From: Pectobacterium aroidearum
Lineage (GTDB): Bacteria > Pseudomonadota > Gammaproteobacteria > Enterobacterales > Enterobacteriaceae
DNA: 64,000 bases
Assembly (NCBI RefSeq): GCF_041228105.1
Contig: NZ_CP166097.1
Location: 1 to 64,000 of the forward strand
Direction: 5' to 3'
The notes below the pieces were generated by a model. That model was not told where the DNA came from. It made no database searches and was given only the letters and a program-made list of their open reading frames with translations. Positions 23,252-32,260 of the stretch are shown in pieces. A program made the translations under genes and the position numbers. Each line of letters starts with the position of its first letter. The first letter of the stretch is position 1.

Positions 23252-24156
23252 CAGGGAATACCATACACCAGCCCGCCGCCGTGCAAAAAGCCGTACATCC
23301 GGTGATGCGCGTGGTGATGGCGCTGATCAACGATCGGTTGGCGCTGTTTGGGCTGATCATGCTGGCGATTTTCGTGCTGCTGGCGCTGCTTGCCCCGCTG
23401 CTGTCGCCGCAGAACCCTTACGATCTGATGCAGCTCGATATTATGGATGGCCGACTTGTACCGGGTTCCTCCAGTATGTCGGGCATGACGTATTGGCTGG
23501 GAACGGACGATCAGGGGCGCGACCTGTTCAGTGCCATTCTGTACGGCACCCGCATCAGCCTGATGGTGGGATTCACCAGCGCGGTGTTTGCGCTGCTGAT
23601 TGGCGCTTCTCTTGGTCTGATCAGCGCTTACGTTGGCGGAAAAACGGATGCGACAATCATGCGCATCGTTGATATCCAGCTCAGTTTCCCGCCCATCCTG
23701 ATTGCGCTGATCCTGTTGGCGGTGCTGGGCCAGGGGGTCGATAAGATCATTATGGCGCTGGTGGTGACCCAGTGGGCTTACTACGCGCGGACGATTCGCG
23801 GTTCGGCACTGGTGGAACGTCGCCGCAGCTACGTGGACGCGGCGCGCAGCATGGCACTGTCCAACCGCCGCATCCTGTTTCGCCATATTTTACCCAACTG
23901 TCTGGCACCGCTGATCGTGGTGGCAACGATGCGCATCGCCTACGCCATCATGCTGGAAGCCACGCTCTCGTTTCTGGGGATCGGGCTGCCTGTGACGGAG
24001 CCGTCGCTGGGGCTGTTGATCTCGAATGGTTTTGAATACCTGATGTCGGGCGACTATTGGATCAGCTTCTTTCCGGGGCTGACACTGTTGCTGCTGATTG
24101 TGGCGATCAATCTGGTCGGGGATGCGCTGCGCGACATCCTCAACCCACGGAACTAA
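23248..24156 (+). CDS. ABC transporter permease, DppC/OppC-like
   Basis: Second inner-membrane permease, 302 residues. It shows the N-terminal OppC-type helix, the LGTDDQGRDLFSAILYGTRISLMVG motif and the EAA loop ([29 protein letters not shown]). These are hallmarks of the peptide/nickel permease C. The start overlaps the previous gene by 4 bp. The ATP-binding subunit follows after 39 bp. Confidence 0.93.
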   Translation: MTGNTIHQPAAVQKAVHPVMRVVMALINDRLALFGLIMLAIFVLLALLAPLLSPQNPYDLMQLDIMDGRLVPGSSSMSGMTYWLGTDDQGRDLFSAILYGTRISLMVGFTSAVFALLIGASLGLISAYVGGKTDATIMRIVDIQLSFPPILIALILLAVLGQGVDKIIMALVVTQWAYYARTIRGSALVERRRSYVDAARSMALSNRRILFRHILPNCLAPLIVVATMRIAYAIMLEATLSFLGIGLPVTEPSLGLLISNGFEYLMSGDYWISFFPGLTLLLLIVAINLVGDALRDILNPRN

Positions 24157-24195
24157 GCCGTGGGAACGCCCATGGGAATAAGGGGTAATGAACAC

Positions 24196-26004
24196 ATGAC
24201 AGCGCCGATTATGTCTGTTTCGCATCTGACCACCGCCTTTCAGGTGAACGGCGAGTGGATGAACGTGGTGCGGGATTTATCCTTCACGATTGGCGAGAAA
24301 GAGACGGTCGCCGTAGTGGGGGAATCCGGTTCAGGGAAAAGCGTGATGGCGAAATCCATCATGCGCTTGCTGCCACCCGGTCAAAGCCGGATTGAAGGGC
24401 AGATTCATTTTGGCGACACCGAACTGCTGTCGCTCCCCAGTAAAGCGATGCAGGATGTGCGCGGCAACCGTATCGGCATGATTTTCCAGGAGCCGATGAC
24501 CAGCCTGAATCCGGTCTTGCCGATTGGCTACCAGATTACGGAAGTGCTGCGTCGCCATCGCGGCATGGGGAAAGCCGAAGCGCGTGCCGAAGCGGTACGA
24601 CTGCTGGAAAAAGTACGCATTCCGGCGGCCAAATCACGGTTGAACGAATACCCACAGAGCTTCTCTGGCGGGATGCGCCAGCGTGTGGTGATTGCAATTG
24701 CGCTGGCTTGCCACCCGAAGCTGTTGATTGCCGACGAGCCGACGACGGCGCTGGACGTCACGATTCAGGCGCAAATTCTGACGTTGATAAAAACCCTTCA
24801 GGAAGAAGAAGGGATGTCGGTGCTGTTTATCACCCACGATATGGGCGTGGTGGCGGAAGTGTCTGACCGCACGCTGGTGATGTATCAGGGGGAAATGGTA
24901 GAAAATGCCGTCACGCGAGAGATCTTTCATCATCCGCAACAGCCCTACACCCGTATGCTGCTATCCGCGGTGCCCAAACTCGGCTCGATGTCCGGCAGCG
25001 CATGGCCCCAGCGTTTTCCGCTGATCGATCTCAAAACGGGTGAACGCCAGCTGGTGCCGGACGCGGTGAATACCGTGTCCGGCGAGGAACCGGTGCTGAC
25101 GGTAAAAAATCTGGTCACCCGATTTGATATCCGATCAGGATTTTTCCGTCGGCTGTCCGGGCGGGTTCATGCGGTGGAAAATGTCTCGTTCGATCTCTGG
25201 CCGGGCGAAACGCTCGCGCTGGTCGGCGAATCGGGCTGCGGTAAATCTACCACCGGTCGGTCGATTATTCGTCTCAACGACGCCGTCAGCGGCGACATCC
25301 AGCTTCTGGGCAAAAATATCCTGACGGCGGATAAGCGTGAGCTGACCGAGTCGCGGCGGCAGATTCAAATGGTGTTTCAGGATCCGTATGAAAGCCTGAA
25401 TCCGCGTATGCGGATAGGGGAAGCTATCGCCGAGCCGATGCTGTTGCACGGTCTGGCGACCCGACAGAATGTGAGTGCGCGAGTGAGCGAGCTGCTGGAA
25501 CAGGTGGGATTATCCGGCGATATGGCTTCGCGTTTCCCACACCAATTCTCCGGCGGGCAGCGGCAGCGAGTGTGTATTGCGCGTGCGCTGGCGCTGGAGC
25601 CGAAAGTGATTATTGCCGATGAATCAGTGTCGGCGCTGGATGTGTCCGTCAAGGCGCAGGTGATCAACCTGATGCTGGATCTCCAGCAGAAGCTGGGGCT
25701 GTCATTCCTGTTTATCTCGCACGATATGGCCGTTGTCGAGCGTATCAGCCACCGCGTGGCGGTGATGTATCTCGGCGAAATTGTGGAGATCGGGCCACGA
25801 GCGGCGATCTTCGACAATCCACAGCATGATTACACCCGACGTCTGATTTCTGCGGTACCCGTGCCTGACCCGGATACTCGTCCGGTGCGTAATATCACCA
25901 ATGATGAACTGCGCAGTCCGGTACGCGCCCCTGATTTCCATCCTCCGGTACGCCGCTATAAGCAAGTCGGGGAGGGACATTTTGTTCTTGAAACGGTAGC
26001 GTAA
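24196..26004 (+). CDS. ABC transporter ATP-binding protein with two fused ATPase domains
   Basis: Cytoplasmic ATPase of 602 residues that fuses the DppD- and DppF-like subunits into one chain. Domain 1 has Walker [10 protein letters not shown], signature SGGMRQRV and Walker [13 protein letters not shown]; domain 2 has [17 protein letters not shown] and VIIADESVSALD. Such fusions (GsiA-like) are a known variant of the family. Start ATG at 24196 is preferred because AGGGG stands upstream and the homologous N-terminus is short; the frame opens at 24160. Last gene of the LysR-linked operon, ending just before a strong terminator. Confidence 0.94.
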   Translation: MTAPIMSVSHLTTAFQVNGEWMNVVRDLSFTIGEKETVAVVGESGSGKSVMAKSIMRLLPPGQSRIEGQIHFGDTELLSLPSKAMQDVRGNRIGMIFQEPMTSLNPVLPIGYQITEVLRRHRGMGKAEARAEAVRLLEKVRIPAAKSRLNEYPQSFSGGMRQRVVIAIALACHPKLLIADEPTTALDVTIQAQILTLIKTLQEEEGMSVLFITHDMGVVAEVSDRTLVMYQGEMVENAVTREIFHHPQQPYTRMLLSAVPKLGSMSGSAWPQRFPLIDLKTGERQLVPDAVNTVSGEEPVLTVKNLVTRFDIRSGFFRRLSGRVHAVENVSFDLWPGETLALVGESGCGKSTTGRSIIRLNDAVSGDIQLLGKNILTADKRELTESRRQIQMVFQDPYESLNPRMRIGEAIAEPMLLHGLATRQNVSARVSELLEQVGLSGDMASRFPHQFSGGQRQRVCIARALALEPKVIIADESVSALDVSVKAQVINLMLDLQQKLGLSFLFISHDMAVVERISHRVAVMYLGEIVEIGPRAAIFDNPQHDYTRRLISAVPVPDPDTRPVRNITNDELRSPVRAPDFHPPVRRYKQVGEGHFVLETVA

Positions 26005-26016
26005 TGCTGAATGTAA

Positions 26017-26058
26017 AAACGGACTTTCCTCTTTAGTGAGGAAAGTCCGTTTAATTTT
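26017..26058. terminator. Bidirectional terminator between the ABC operon and the DUF1471 gene
   Basis: Perfect 15-bp stem AAACGGACTTTCCTC/GAGGAAAGTCCGTTT with loop TTTAGT, followed by T-rich sequence on both sides. It serves two convergent genes. A second copy lies at 31239-31280. Confidence 0.9.
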
Positions 26059-26079
26059 TTGATTGTTTATCGGCAACCA

Positions 26080-26337
26080 TTATTTGTAGATAACGGCGAC
26101 GCCGCGCAGTTGATTATCACCTGTTGCAGACGTGATAGTGAAGGCGCTGGCACCGGCTTTTTCTGCTTTCTGAGCCAACTGTGCTTGCAGTGAATCCAGG
26201 CTACGGGCGGTAGCGCTAACTACGCCAAATTTTTCCAGACCTTGTGCCTGTTGTGAGGACACCTGCTCGGCAGCGAAAGCACCGAAAGACAGGGTAGAAA
26301 GTACGACAGCAGCGGCGAAGAATTTTACGTTTTTCAT
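26080..26337 (-). CDS. DUF1471 (YhcN/BhsA-like) small periplasmic protein, copy 1
   Basis: Protein of 85 residues with a signal peptide (MKNVKFFAAAVVLSTLSFGAFA, cleavage near AFA-AE) and a DUF1471 domain with the conserved VSATARSLDSLQAQLAQKAEKAGASAFTITSATG and a C-terminal LRGVAVIYK. E. coli relatives (BhsA, McbA, YhcN, YdgH) are induced by stress and affect biofilm or acid/peroxide tolerance; the molecular role is unknown. Start ATG at 26337 matches the family. It lies between the ABC operon and ssuB. A near-identical copy is at 31302 and a diverged one at 40796. Confidence 0.9.
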   Translation of the reverse strand: MKNVKFFAAAVVLSTLSFGAFAAEQVSSQQAQGLEKFGVVSATARSLDSLQAQLAQKAEKAGASAFTITSATGDNQLRGVAVIYK

Positions 26338-26509
26338 GTGATATATCCTGTTCAATGTTGTTTGGAGTGAAAGGGCATTTCCTTTCGATGAAGAGGATAT
26401 TACGCCGATGCAGACAGAAGGAAAAACGGAGTGTTTTGAGAATATCTGTCAATATTTTTGATGTTAAATCTGGCGATAAGATGCACAGTCTCGATCGCCA
26501 GAAGGAAGG

Positions 26510-27310
26510 TTATATTGCCGCCTGCTGGGGCAGAGGAGATGAAGCAGGAGCCAGCACGCGTTCCAGCACGCGGGCTTCCAGTTCCGCCAGCTTTGCCGAT
26601 CCACGACGCCGCGGCCGGGGTAAATCGACTGTAATATCCAGCCCCACGCGTCCTTCTTCAATCAGAATCACCCTGTCAGCCAGCGCAATGGCTTCGGAGA
26701 CATCGTGCGTCACCAGCAGTACGGTGAAGCCATGTTGGAGCCACAGATTTTCGATCAGGCTTTGCATCTCGATGCGGGTTAAGGCATCCAGCGCACCGAG
26801 CGGTTCATCCAACAGCAGCAGACGCGGATGGTGAATGAGCGCGCGTGCCAGCGCGACGCGCTGTTTTTGACCGCCGGACAGCGCCGCTGGCCAGTCGTTG
26901 GCGCGATCTGCCAGCCCAACGGAGGCCAGCGCCTCCTGCGCTTTCTCACGCCAGTTGCCGCGCAGTCCCAGCCCGACATTATCGATCACCTTTTTCCACG
27001 GCAGCAGACGCGCTTCCTGAAACATCAGCCGCGTGTCGTCTTTCGCACTACTGAGCGGTGCGGTGCCGGTCAACAGTTCTCCGCTGCTGGTGGCTTCCAG
27101 CCCCGCAAGCAGACGCAGCAGGGTGCTCTTGCCGCAGCCGCTGCGGCCGACAATGGCAACAAACTGCCCGGAAGGAATACGCAACTGCACGTCATTCAGC
27201 ACGGTGCGGTGGCCGTAATGCTTGGTAATGGCATCCAGCGCCAGCGGCGTCCCCTTGGTGAGCGGCGACGGCGAATGTGCGCGTGTTGCAGAATCGGTAA
27301 AAGCGGTCAT
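26510..27310 (-). CDS. ssuB: Aliphatic sulfonate ABC transporter ATP-binding protein SsuB
   Basis: Cytoplasmic ATPase of the alkanesulfonate importer, 266 residues. Walker [10 protein letters not shown], signature LSGGQKQRV, Walker [13 protein letters not shown] and the switch histidine in LLVTHD are all present. The N-terminal extension before the first strand ([13 protein letters not shown]) is typical of SsuB. Start at 27310 overlaps the ssuC stop in an ATGA arrangement; the longer frame would lie inside ssuC. It is the last gene of ssuADCB, which has the E. coli order but lacks ssuE here. Confidence 0.95.
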   Translation of the reverse strand: MTAFTDSATRAHSPSPLTKGTPLALDAITKHYGHRTVLNDVQLRIPSGQFVAIVGRSGCGKSTLLRLLAGLEATSSGELLTGTAPLSSAKDDTRLMFQEARLLPWKKVIDNVGLGLRGNWREKAQEALASVGLADRANDWPAALSGGQKQRVALARALIHHPRLLLLDEPLGALDALTRIEMQSLIENLWLQHGFTVLLVTHDVSEAIALADRVILIEEGRVGLDITVDLPRPRRRGSAKLAELEARVLERVLAPASSPLPQQAAI

Positions 27311-28101
27311 GATGCGTCCCCCGATGAGGTTTGATAAGCCGGATTCCAGCGCAGCCATATGCGCTCCAGCCCTTGAGCGCTGATATCGGCCAGTTTTCCG
27401 AGCAGGGCGTAAAGGATGATGGCGACCACCACCACGTCCGTTTGCAAAAACTCACGGGCGTTCATGGCGAGATAGCCGATGCCGGAGTTGGCAGAAATGG
27501 TTTCCGCGACGATGAGCGTCAGCCACATAAAGCCCAGTGCGAAGCGGATACCGACCATGATGGACGGCAGTGCGCCGGGCAGCACCACCTGATAAAACAG
27601 GCTCAGACCGGACAGCCCGTAGCTGCGTGCCATTTCCAGCAGGCCGCGATCGATGTTTTTAATGCCGTGATAAGTGTTGAGATAAACCGGGAACAGTGTA
27701 CCCAGCGCTACCAGAAAGATCTTGGCCGCCTCATCAATCCCAAACCACAGAATCACCAGCGGAATCAGCGCCAGATGTGGAACGTTGCGGATCATCTGCA
27801 CCGAGCTGTCCAGCAGGCGTTCGCCCCAGCGCGACAGCCCGGTGATAAAGCCGAGCGTCAATCCGATAGTACCGCCGATAGCAAACCCAATCAGGGCGCG
27901 CCAGCCGCTGATCGCCAGATGTTGCCACAGTTCGCCGCTGTAGATGAGCGACCAGCCTGCGGTGATCACCGAGCTGGGCGCAGGCAGAATCCGGTTGGAT
28001 AGCCAGCCGAACTCGACGGCGACCTGCCACGCGACCAACAGCGTCACGGGGAGCAGGAAAGGTGCCAACCGCTGTGCCAGGGAAGAGAGCGTTCTTGCCA
28101 T
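27307..28101 (-). CDS. ssuC: Aliphatic sulfonate ABC transporter permease SsuC
   Basis: Inner-membrane permease of 262 residues with about six helices. The EAA loop ([33 protein letters not shown]) is characteristic of the SsuC/TauC family. Start ATG at 28101 has GAGGAA in front and is close to the ssuD stop (10 bp apart). Works with SsuB and SsuA to import alkanesulfonates during sulfate limitation. Confidence 0.95.
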   Translation of the reverse strand: MARTLSSLAQRLAPFLLPVTLLVAWQVAVEFGWLSNRILPAPSSVITAGWSLIYSGELWQHLAISGWRALIGFAIGGTIGLTLGFITGLSRWGERLLDSSVQMIRNVPHLALIPLVILWFGIDEAAKIFLVALGTLFPVYLNTYHGIKNIDRGLLEMARSYGLSGLSLFYQVVLPGALPSIMVGIRFALGFMWLTLIVAETISANSGIGYLAMNAREFLQTDVVVVAIILYALLGKLADISAQGLERIWLRWNPAYQTSSGDAS

Positions 28102-28111
28102 GATCGGTTCC

Positions 28112-29254
28112 TCAGCTTTGCGAGACTTTGCGCGGCACATAGCGGTTTGCCACCACTTCTCCCGCATTGTTCACCGCATGCAGCGGCGTGGGCTGTTGCG
28201 CCAGATCGAGGTGCGGGAACAACAATTCACCCACGCGGTATGCCTCTTCCAGATGCGGATAGCCGGACAAGATAAAGGTATCAATCCCGAGATCTGCGTA
28301 TTCCTGAATGCGTTCGGCAACCGTCGGGCCATCGCCAACCAGTGCTGTGCCTGCGCCGCCGCGTACCAGACCGATGCCAGCCCACAGATTGGGGCTAATC
28401 TCCAGCTTGTCCTTTTTGCCGCCGTGCAGGGCGGCCATGCGCTGCTGGCCGACGGAATCGAAACGCGCCAGCGCCGCCTGTGCGTCGGCGATGGTTTTTT
28501 CATCCAGATGGGAAATCAGCCGATCGGCGGCCTGCCAGGCTTCTTCGGTGGTTTCCCGCACGATGACGTGCAGGCGAATACCGAAGCGAACCTCACGCCC
28601 CTGCGCGGCCGCTTTGGCACGGACCTCCGCCAGCTTTTCTTTAACTTGCTCAGGTGGCTCACCCCACGTCAGGTAGAGATCGACCTGCTCTGCCGCCAGA
28701 TTCTGCGCAGCCTCGGAAGATCCGCCAAAGTAGAGCGGCGGGCGCGGCTGCTGCACGGGCGGATAAAGCAGTTTGGCGTCTTTGACCTGAATATGTTTGC
28801 CTGCGAAATCGACGGTTTCGCCTTCCAGCAGCCTGCGCCAGATATGGGTGAATTCCGCCGAGGCTTCGTAGCGTTCTTCATGACTGAGGAATAGCCCTTC
28901 GGCGGCCAATTCTTCCGGGTCACCGCCGGTCACCAGATTGAACAGCGCTCGACCGTTGGACAGCCTGTCCAGCGTCGCGGCCTGACGTGCGGCGATGGTG
29001 GGGGAAATCACGCCGGGGCGAAGGGCAACGAGAAATTTTAGCCGCTGTGTCACCGGAATGAGCGATGCCGCAACCAGCCAGGAATCTTCGCAGGAGCGGC
29101 CCGTCGGCAACAGGACGCCGCCAAACCCTTGCCGCTCGGCGGCTTGAGCCACCTGTTGCAGATAGCTGTAGTCAACATGACGTGCGCCCTCGGTGCTACC
29201 AAGATAGCGACCGTCTCCGTGGGTGGGCAGAAACCAGAATACGTTAAGACTCAT
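28112..29254 (-). CDS. ssuD: FMNH2-dependent alkanesulfonate monooxygenase SsuD
   Basis: Two-component flavin monooxygenase that releases sulfite from alkanesulfonates, using FMNH2 supplied by a reductase. The 380 residues match the family (381 in E. coli). N-terminus [19 protein letters not shown] and the bacterial luciferase-like barrel segments ([35 protein letters not shown]) are diagnostic. Ribosome-binding site AAGGAG precedes the start. The partner reductase gene ssuE, first in the E. coli operon, is not in this window, so reduced flavin must come from elsewhere. Confidence 0.97.
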   Translation of the reverse strand: MSLNVFWFLPTHGDGRYLGSTEGARHVDYSYLQQVAQAAERQGFGGVLLPTGRSCEDSWLVAASLIPVTQRLKFLVALRPGVISPTIAARQAATLDRLSNGRALFNLVTGGDPEELAAEGLFLSHEERYEASAEFTHIWRRLLEGETVDFAGKHIQVKDAKLLYPPVQQPRPPLYFGGSSEAAQNLAAEQVDLYLTWGEPPEQVKEKLAEVRAKAAAQGREVRFGIRLHVIVRETTEEAWQAADRLISHLDEKTIADAQAALARFDSVGQQRMAALHGGKKDKLEISPNLWAGIGLVRGGAGTALVGDGPTVAERIQEYADLGIDTFILSGYPHLEEAYRVGELLFPHLDLAQQPTPLHAVNNAGEVVANRYVPRKVSQS

Positions 29255-29312
29255 GGTGTGAACTCCTTAAACAGTCTTGTTTGAGGTAAACAAAAGAGGG
29301 GCGATAGGCGGA

Positions 29313-30335
29313 TTAGTTCGCCTTGGGACGCCAGACGCGCTCTGCGATATTGACCTTCACCGGTACCAGACGGTTTTCATAAAACAGGTCGGCCGTGGAT
29401 TGCTGTGCCTTGATCGTGGCGGCATCCAGCGGTTCTATGGTGGTCGGCGGGCGATGGTCGAGCGCCGTTTCAATCACTTTTTCCGGCAGTCCTACCGCGT
29501 TTGCCAACAGAGTGACGCTTTGCGCCCGGTCGCTGATCGTTAAGGCATCGGCCTTGGTCAGCTCGTCCAGTACCTGGCGAATAAAGGTGCCGTGCGCCTC
29601 GGCATAAGGACGACCAGCCAGATAGAAGGAACCGGTTTTCTCCAGCCCGCTGCTATCGACCAGCACGCGAACGCCGCCTTCCAGCAGCGCGGCGGAATAG
29701 TAGGGATCCCAGATTGCCCATGCATCGACGTTGCCTTGCTGGAAGGCCGCGCGCGCATCAGCGGGAGTCAGGTAGGTCGGTTTGATATCGGTGAATTTCA
29801 GTCCGTCACGTTGCAGCGCCCGCAGCAGCGTATTATGTGCGCTGGAGCCTTTCTGGAAGGCGACTTTGCGACCTTTTAAATCAGCAACGGTTTTCACTGG
29901 GCTGTCTTCCCGCACCAGAATCACTTCGGCTTGAGGCTTCGGCGGCTCCACGCCGACATACAGCAGGTCTGCGCCAGCAGCCTGCGCAAAAATCGGCGGG
30001 ATATCGCCAGTGCCACCCAGATCGATGCTGCCAACGTTGAGCGCTTCCAGCATCTGCGGACCGGCGGGGAACTCAATCCAGCTGATTTTGGTGTTTGGGA
30101 ACTGCTTTTCCAGCAACAGGTGTGATTTTGCCAGCACCAGACTGATCGAGCCTTTCTGATAACCGATGCGTAACTGCGTGGGTACGCTGTCTTGTGCATA
30201 AGCCGTGGACATGAACAGCACTGCGCTGGCAACCAGAAGCGTAGGGATCCGGCGTAGCTGCGTCGCTACGTTTTTCCATAATGGCGTGCGTTTCTCACGT
30301 ATTTCCGTGACCGATTTTTTCATCATCAATGACAT
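29313..30335 (-). CDS. ssuA: Aliphatic sulfonate-binding periplasmic protein SsuA
   Basis: Solute receptor of the sulfonate importer, 340 residues, family SBP_bac_3/NMT1-like. After a basic N-terminal stretch a signal peptide ends near STAYA-QDS (about 48). The mature part begins LRIGYQKGSISLVLAKS and includes EFPAGPQMLEALNVGSIDLGGTGDIPPIFAQAAG, typical of SsuA. Start MSLMMKKS at 30335 has GGGAGAGG upstream and is chosen over the longer frame to 30437. First gene of ssuADCB. Its first bases are duplicated at 35289-35347. Confidence 0.94.
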   Translation of the reverse strand: MSLMMKKSVTEIREKRTPLWKNVATQLRRIPTLLVASAVLFMSTAYAQDSVPTQLRIGYQKGSISLVLAKSHLLLEKQFPNTKISWIEFPAGPQMLEALNVGSIDLGGTGDIPPIFAQAAGADLLYVGVEPPKPQAEVILVREDSPVKTVADLKGRKVAFQKGSSAHNTLLRALQRDGLKFTDIKPTYLTPADARAAFQQGNVDAWAIWDPYYSAALLEGGVRVLVDSSGLEKTGSFYLAGRPYAEAHGTFIRQVLDELTKADALTISDRAQSVTLLANAVGLPEKVIETALDHRPPTTIEPLDAATIKAQQSTADLFYENRLVPVKVNIAERVWRPKAN

Positions 30336-30979
30336 GCCTATGACCTCTCCCTTATAACGAAAAATTAAAATGCAGCGAGAAAATGCAACATCAGGTGATA
30401 AACATAACAGGGGGGAAGTGGGCTTTTTAAATCTCAATTTGTCGTTTTTATAGCCAAAAGTAGAAAATGCCTGAAATCAGCACACTAAGATCCTATCCCA
30501 ATAGGATTTTATTGATTCCACTTTGTCTTCGATGGGAGGAGTTCCACTGCTCTATCCAAAGCACGTCTGTGTCAACAAGCGAGCAGTAGATCGGCGGCTG
30601 GCGATAAGTAATGCGTGCTGCCTGAGACTCAGTTCCGTCACAGAGACGCGTGCCCAAATCTGATTTTTCAACGAAGCCTCACAGACATTGAAAAGTCGTT
30701 ATCAGCCAGTTTGTTTATTTGGTATAACAACTTTCCATCTTGTCACGCCTTTACCACGTTGTGACGAATCGCTGAGGGCAGTATGTGGCTTTAACAGATT
30801 CATCCCAGGACAAAGCGCCTCGGCAGGAACACTCTGACTCTGGGCGGATTTCAGGGCTGGCGCTGCTGGTTGCCAGCGCTTTTTTTATGGAGTTTCTTGA
30901 TGGAACGGTGATTGCCACGGCTCTGCCAGATATGGCAAAGGCGTTTGGCGTCACGGCGATAGACCTTAATATTGGTATC
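30277..30979. repeat. Duplicated block B, copy 1 (ssuA 5' end, intergenic region, MFS start)
   Basis: About 703 bp repeated almost identically at 35289-35991, at a constant offset of 5012. It contains the first 59 bp of ssuA, the whole ssuA-MFS intergenic region (including a 7-bp-stem hairpin ATCCTAT/ATAGGAT at 30490-30507) and the first 65 codons of the MFS gene. No gene was seen in 30336-30784. Confidence 0.95.
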
Positions 30980-31199
30980 CGGTTCGATGGTGCTGGCCGT
31001 GTTTGCAGGCAATTTGGCGATGAAGCCTGCGACCACGCCGCTAATTCGCTACTTTGGTTTCCGCAAGCTACTAATCAGTAATGGTATTGCCTGCGTATTG
31101 ACGCTGCTGCTGTGCGCGCTGCTCTATATTGCCGGCGTAGCGTTGGTTGGTGCACTGTCCTACATCGTACTGGTGGGCGAAGTGAAGCGTGTAGGGTAA
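30785..31199 (+). pseudogene. Broken DHA2-type MFS gene, mosaic remnant
   Basis: The first 65 codons are identical in reading to the intact MFS gene at 35797. The sequence then jumps at 30979 to the equivalent of 36737, a 746-bp deletion that shifts the frame. It continues with MFS sequence to 31124 (equivalent to 36882) and then switches to unrelated DNA. That DNA encodes, in the original MFS frame, a hydrophobic tail YIAGVALVGALSYIVLVGEV and a stop at 31199, probably the C-terminus of some other permease (NCS1-like is a guess). Two lesions make a functional product very unlikely. Confidence 0.9.
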
Positions 31200-31238
31200 T
31201 TCATCTGGGTGTTTAAGGCTTGGGCGAAAGCCATAAAA

Positions 31239-31280
31239 AAACGGACTTTCCTCTTTAGTGAGGAAAGTCCGTTTAATTTT
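31239..31280. terminator. Bidirectional terminator, copy 2
   Basis: Same 15-bp stem and TTTAGT loop as at 26017-26058, carried along in the duplicated block. Confidence 0.88.
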
Positions 31281-31301
31281 TTGATTGTTTATCGGCAGCC
31301 A

Positions 31302-31559
31302 TTATTTGTAGATAACGGCGACGCCGCGCAGTTGATTATCACCTGTTGCAGACGTGATAGTGAAGGCGCTGGCACCGGCTTTTTCTGCTTTCTGAGCCAA
31401 CTGTGCCTGCAGTGAATCCAGGCTACGGGCGGTAGCGCTAACTACGCCAACTTTTTCCAGACCTTGTGCCTGTTGTGAGGACACCTGCTCGGCAGCGAAA
31501 GCACCGAAAGACAGGGTAGAAAGTACGACAGCAGCGGCGAAGAATTTTACGTTTTTCAT
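31302..31559 (-). CDS. DUF1471 (YhcN/BhsA-like) small periplasmic protein, copy 2
   Basis: Protein of 85 residues, differing from the copy at 26080 by a single visible residue (EKVGV instead of EKFGV). The Val version matches the third paralogue at 40796 and is probably ancestral. Signal peptide and DUF1471 domain are as in copy 1, and the upstream region is also duplicated for over 160 bp, so it probably keeps the same promoter. It sits directly left of the AT-rich island with the HD-HSP90-like gene. Confidence 0.9.
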   Translation of the reverse strand: MKNVKFFAAAVVLSTLSFGAFAAEQVSSQQAQGLEKVGVVSATARSLDSLQAQLAQKAEKAGASAFTITSATGDNQLRGVAVIYK

Positions 31560-31725
31560 GTGATATATCCTGTTCAATGTTGTTTGGAGTGAAAGGGCAT
31601 TTCCTTTCGATGAAGAGGATATTACGCCGATGCAGATAGAAGGAAAAACGGAGTGTTTTGAGAATATCTGTCAATATTTTTGATGTTAAATCTGGCGATA
31701 AGATGCACAGTCTCGATCGCCAGAA

Positions 31726-32260
31726 TACAGTTGGTTTGACTTCTAACGTTTCTTTATTGCTCTTTTGGCTTTTAGGCTAGGGGTGGTTGAAAGTGTCTCT
31801 AAATGTCGATATTCTTAATTTTTACAGTTGTGAAAGTGAAGACATAGAAAGATTTTTCTTATACGGCATGGCAATTATCTCAGCGAGATACATGCCCTGA
31901 TGAATTTTAATATACTTTTTAATAAATGATTTTATTAAAATTTATTCCAATACTTAGTGTGTCTTAAAGTAATGGATGACAAAATTATGATTATATTCTC
32001 AAAATTAAAAACATGTTCTATTTTCTATAGAATAGATTGAAGACTTGTGTATCATACATAGATTTAGTGTCCTTGCGTATAAATGAGGCCAGAGCAATTT
32101 TTTGCGTGAATATATAAAAGGCACACATGTTCCTAATTTATTATACAGGTTGGCAGAACTTATTAAAATATCAGAGTGTTATTTTTATTCTATGGAATGT
32201 TATTTTCAAAAATCTTTCCAATATAAAATTGTCTATTTTTGTTATGAAAGTTAAGGAATA
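31726..32260. other. AT-rich non-coding left flank of the island
   Basis: Base composition falls abruptly at 31726. No open frame of note and no tRNA is seen on either strand. Several TATAAT-like words (for example TATACT near 31913) could serve as a promoter for the 929-codon gene, but none stands out. The region ends with AAGGA, the ribosome-binding site of that gene. Confidence 0.6.

Larger units (their letters stand above)
26015..26503. repeat. Duplicated block A, copy 1 (terminator plus DUF1471 gene)
   Basis: This 489-bp block is repeated nearly base for base at 31237-31725, at a constant offset of 5222. Only a few substitutions are visible, such as one changing Phe to Val in the encoded protein. 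The block ends 7 bp before the ssuB stop codon here, while copy 2 runs into AT-rich DNA at the same base. Confidence 0.95.
31237..31725. repeat. Duplicated block A, copy 2
   Basis: Second copy of the 489-bp block at 26015-26503. It joins the remnant permease tail on its left and AT-rich island DNA on its right at CCAGAA (31720-31725). Confidence 0.95.

Noticed and set aside
26355..26834. 159-codon plus-strand frame spanning block A and ssuB
   Set aside because: Most of it is antisense to ssuB, and the Ser/Arg/Thr-rich translation has no family features.
31726..32260. Integration site or integrase for the AT-rich island
   Set aside because: No tRNA, integrase, transposase or direct-repeat attachment site is visible; borders coincide with duplicated host sequence, which points to homologous recombination instead.
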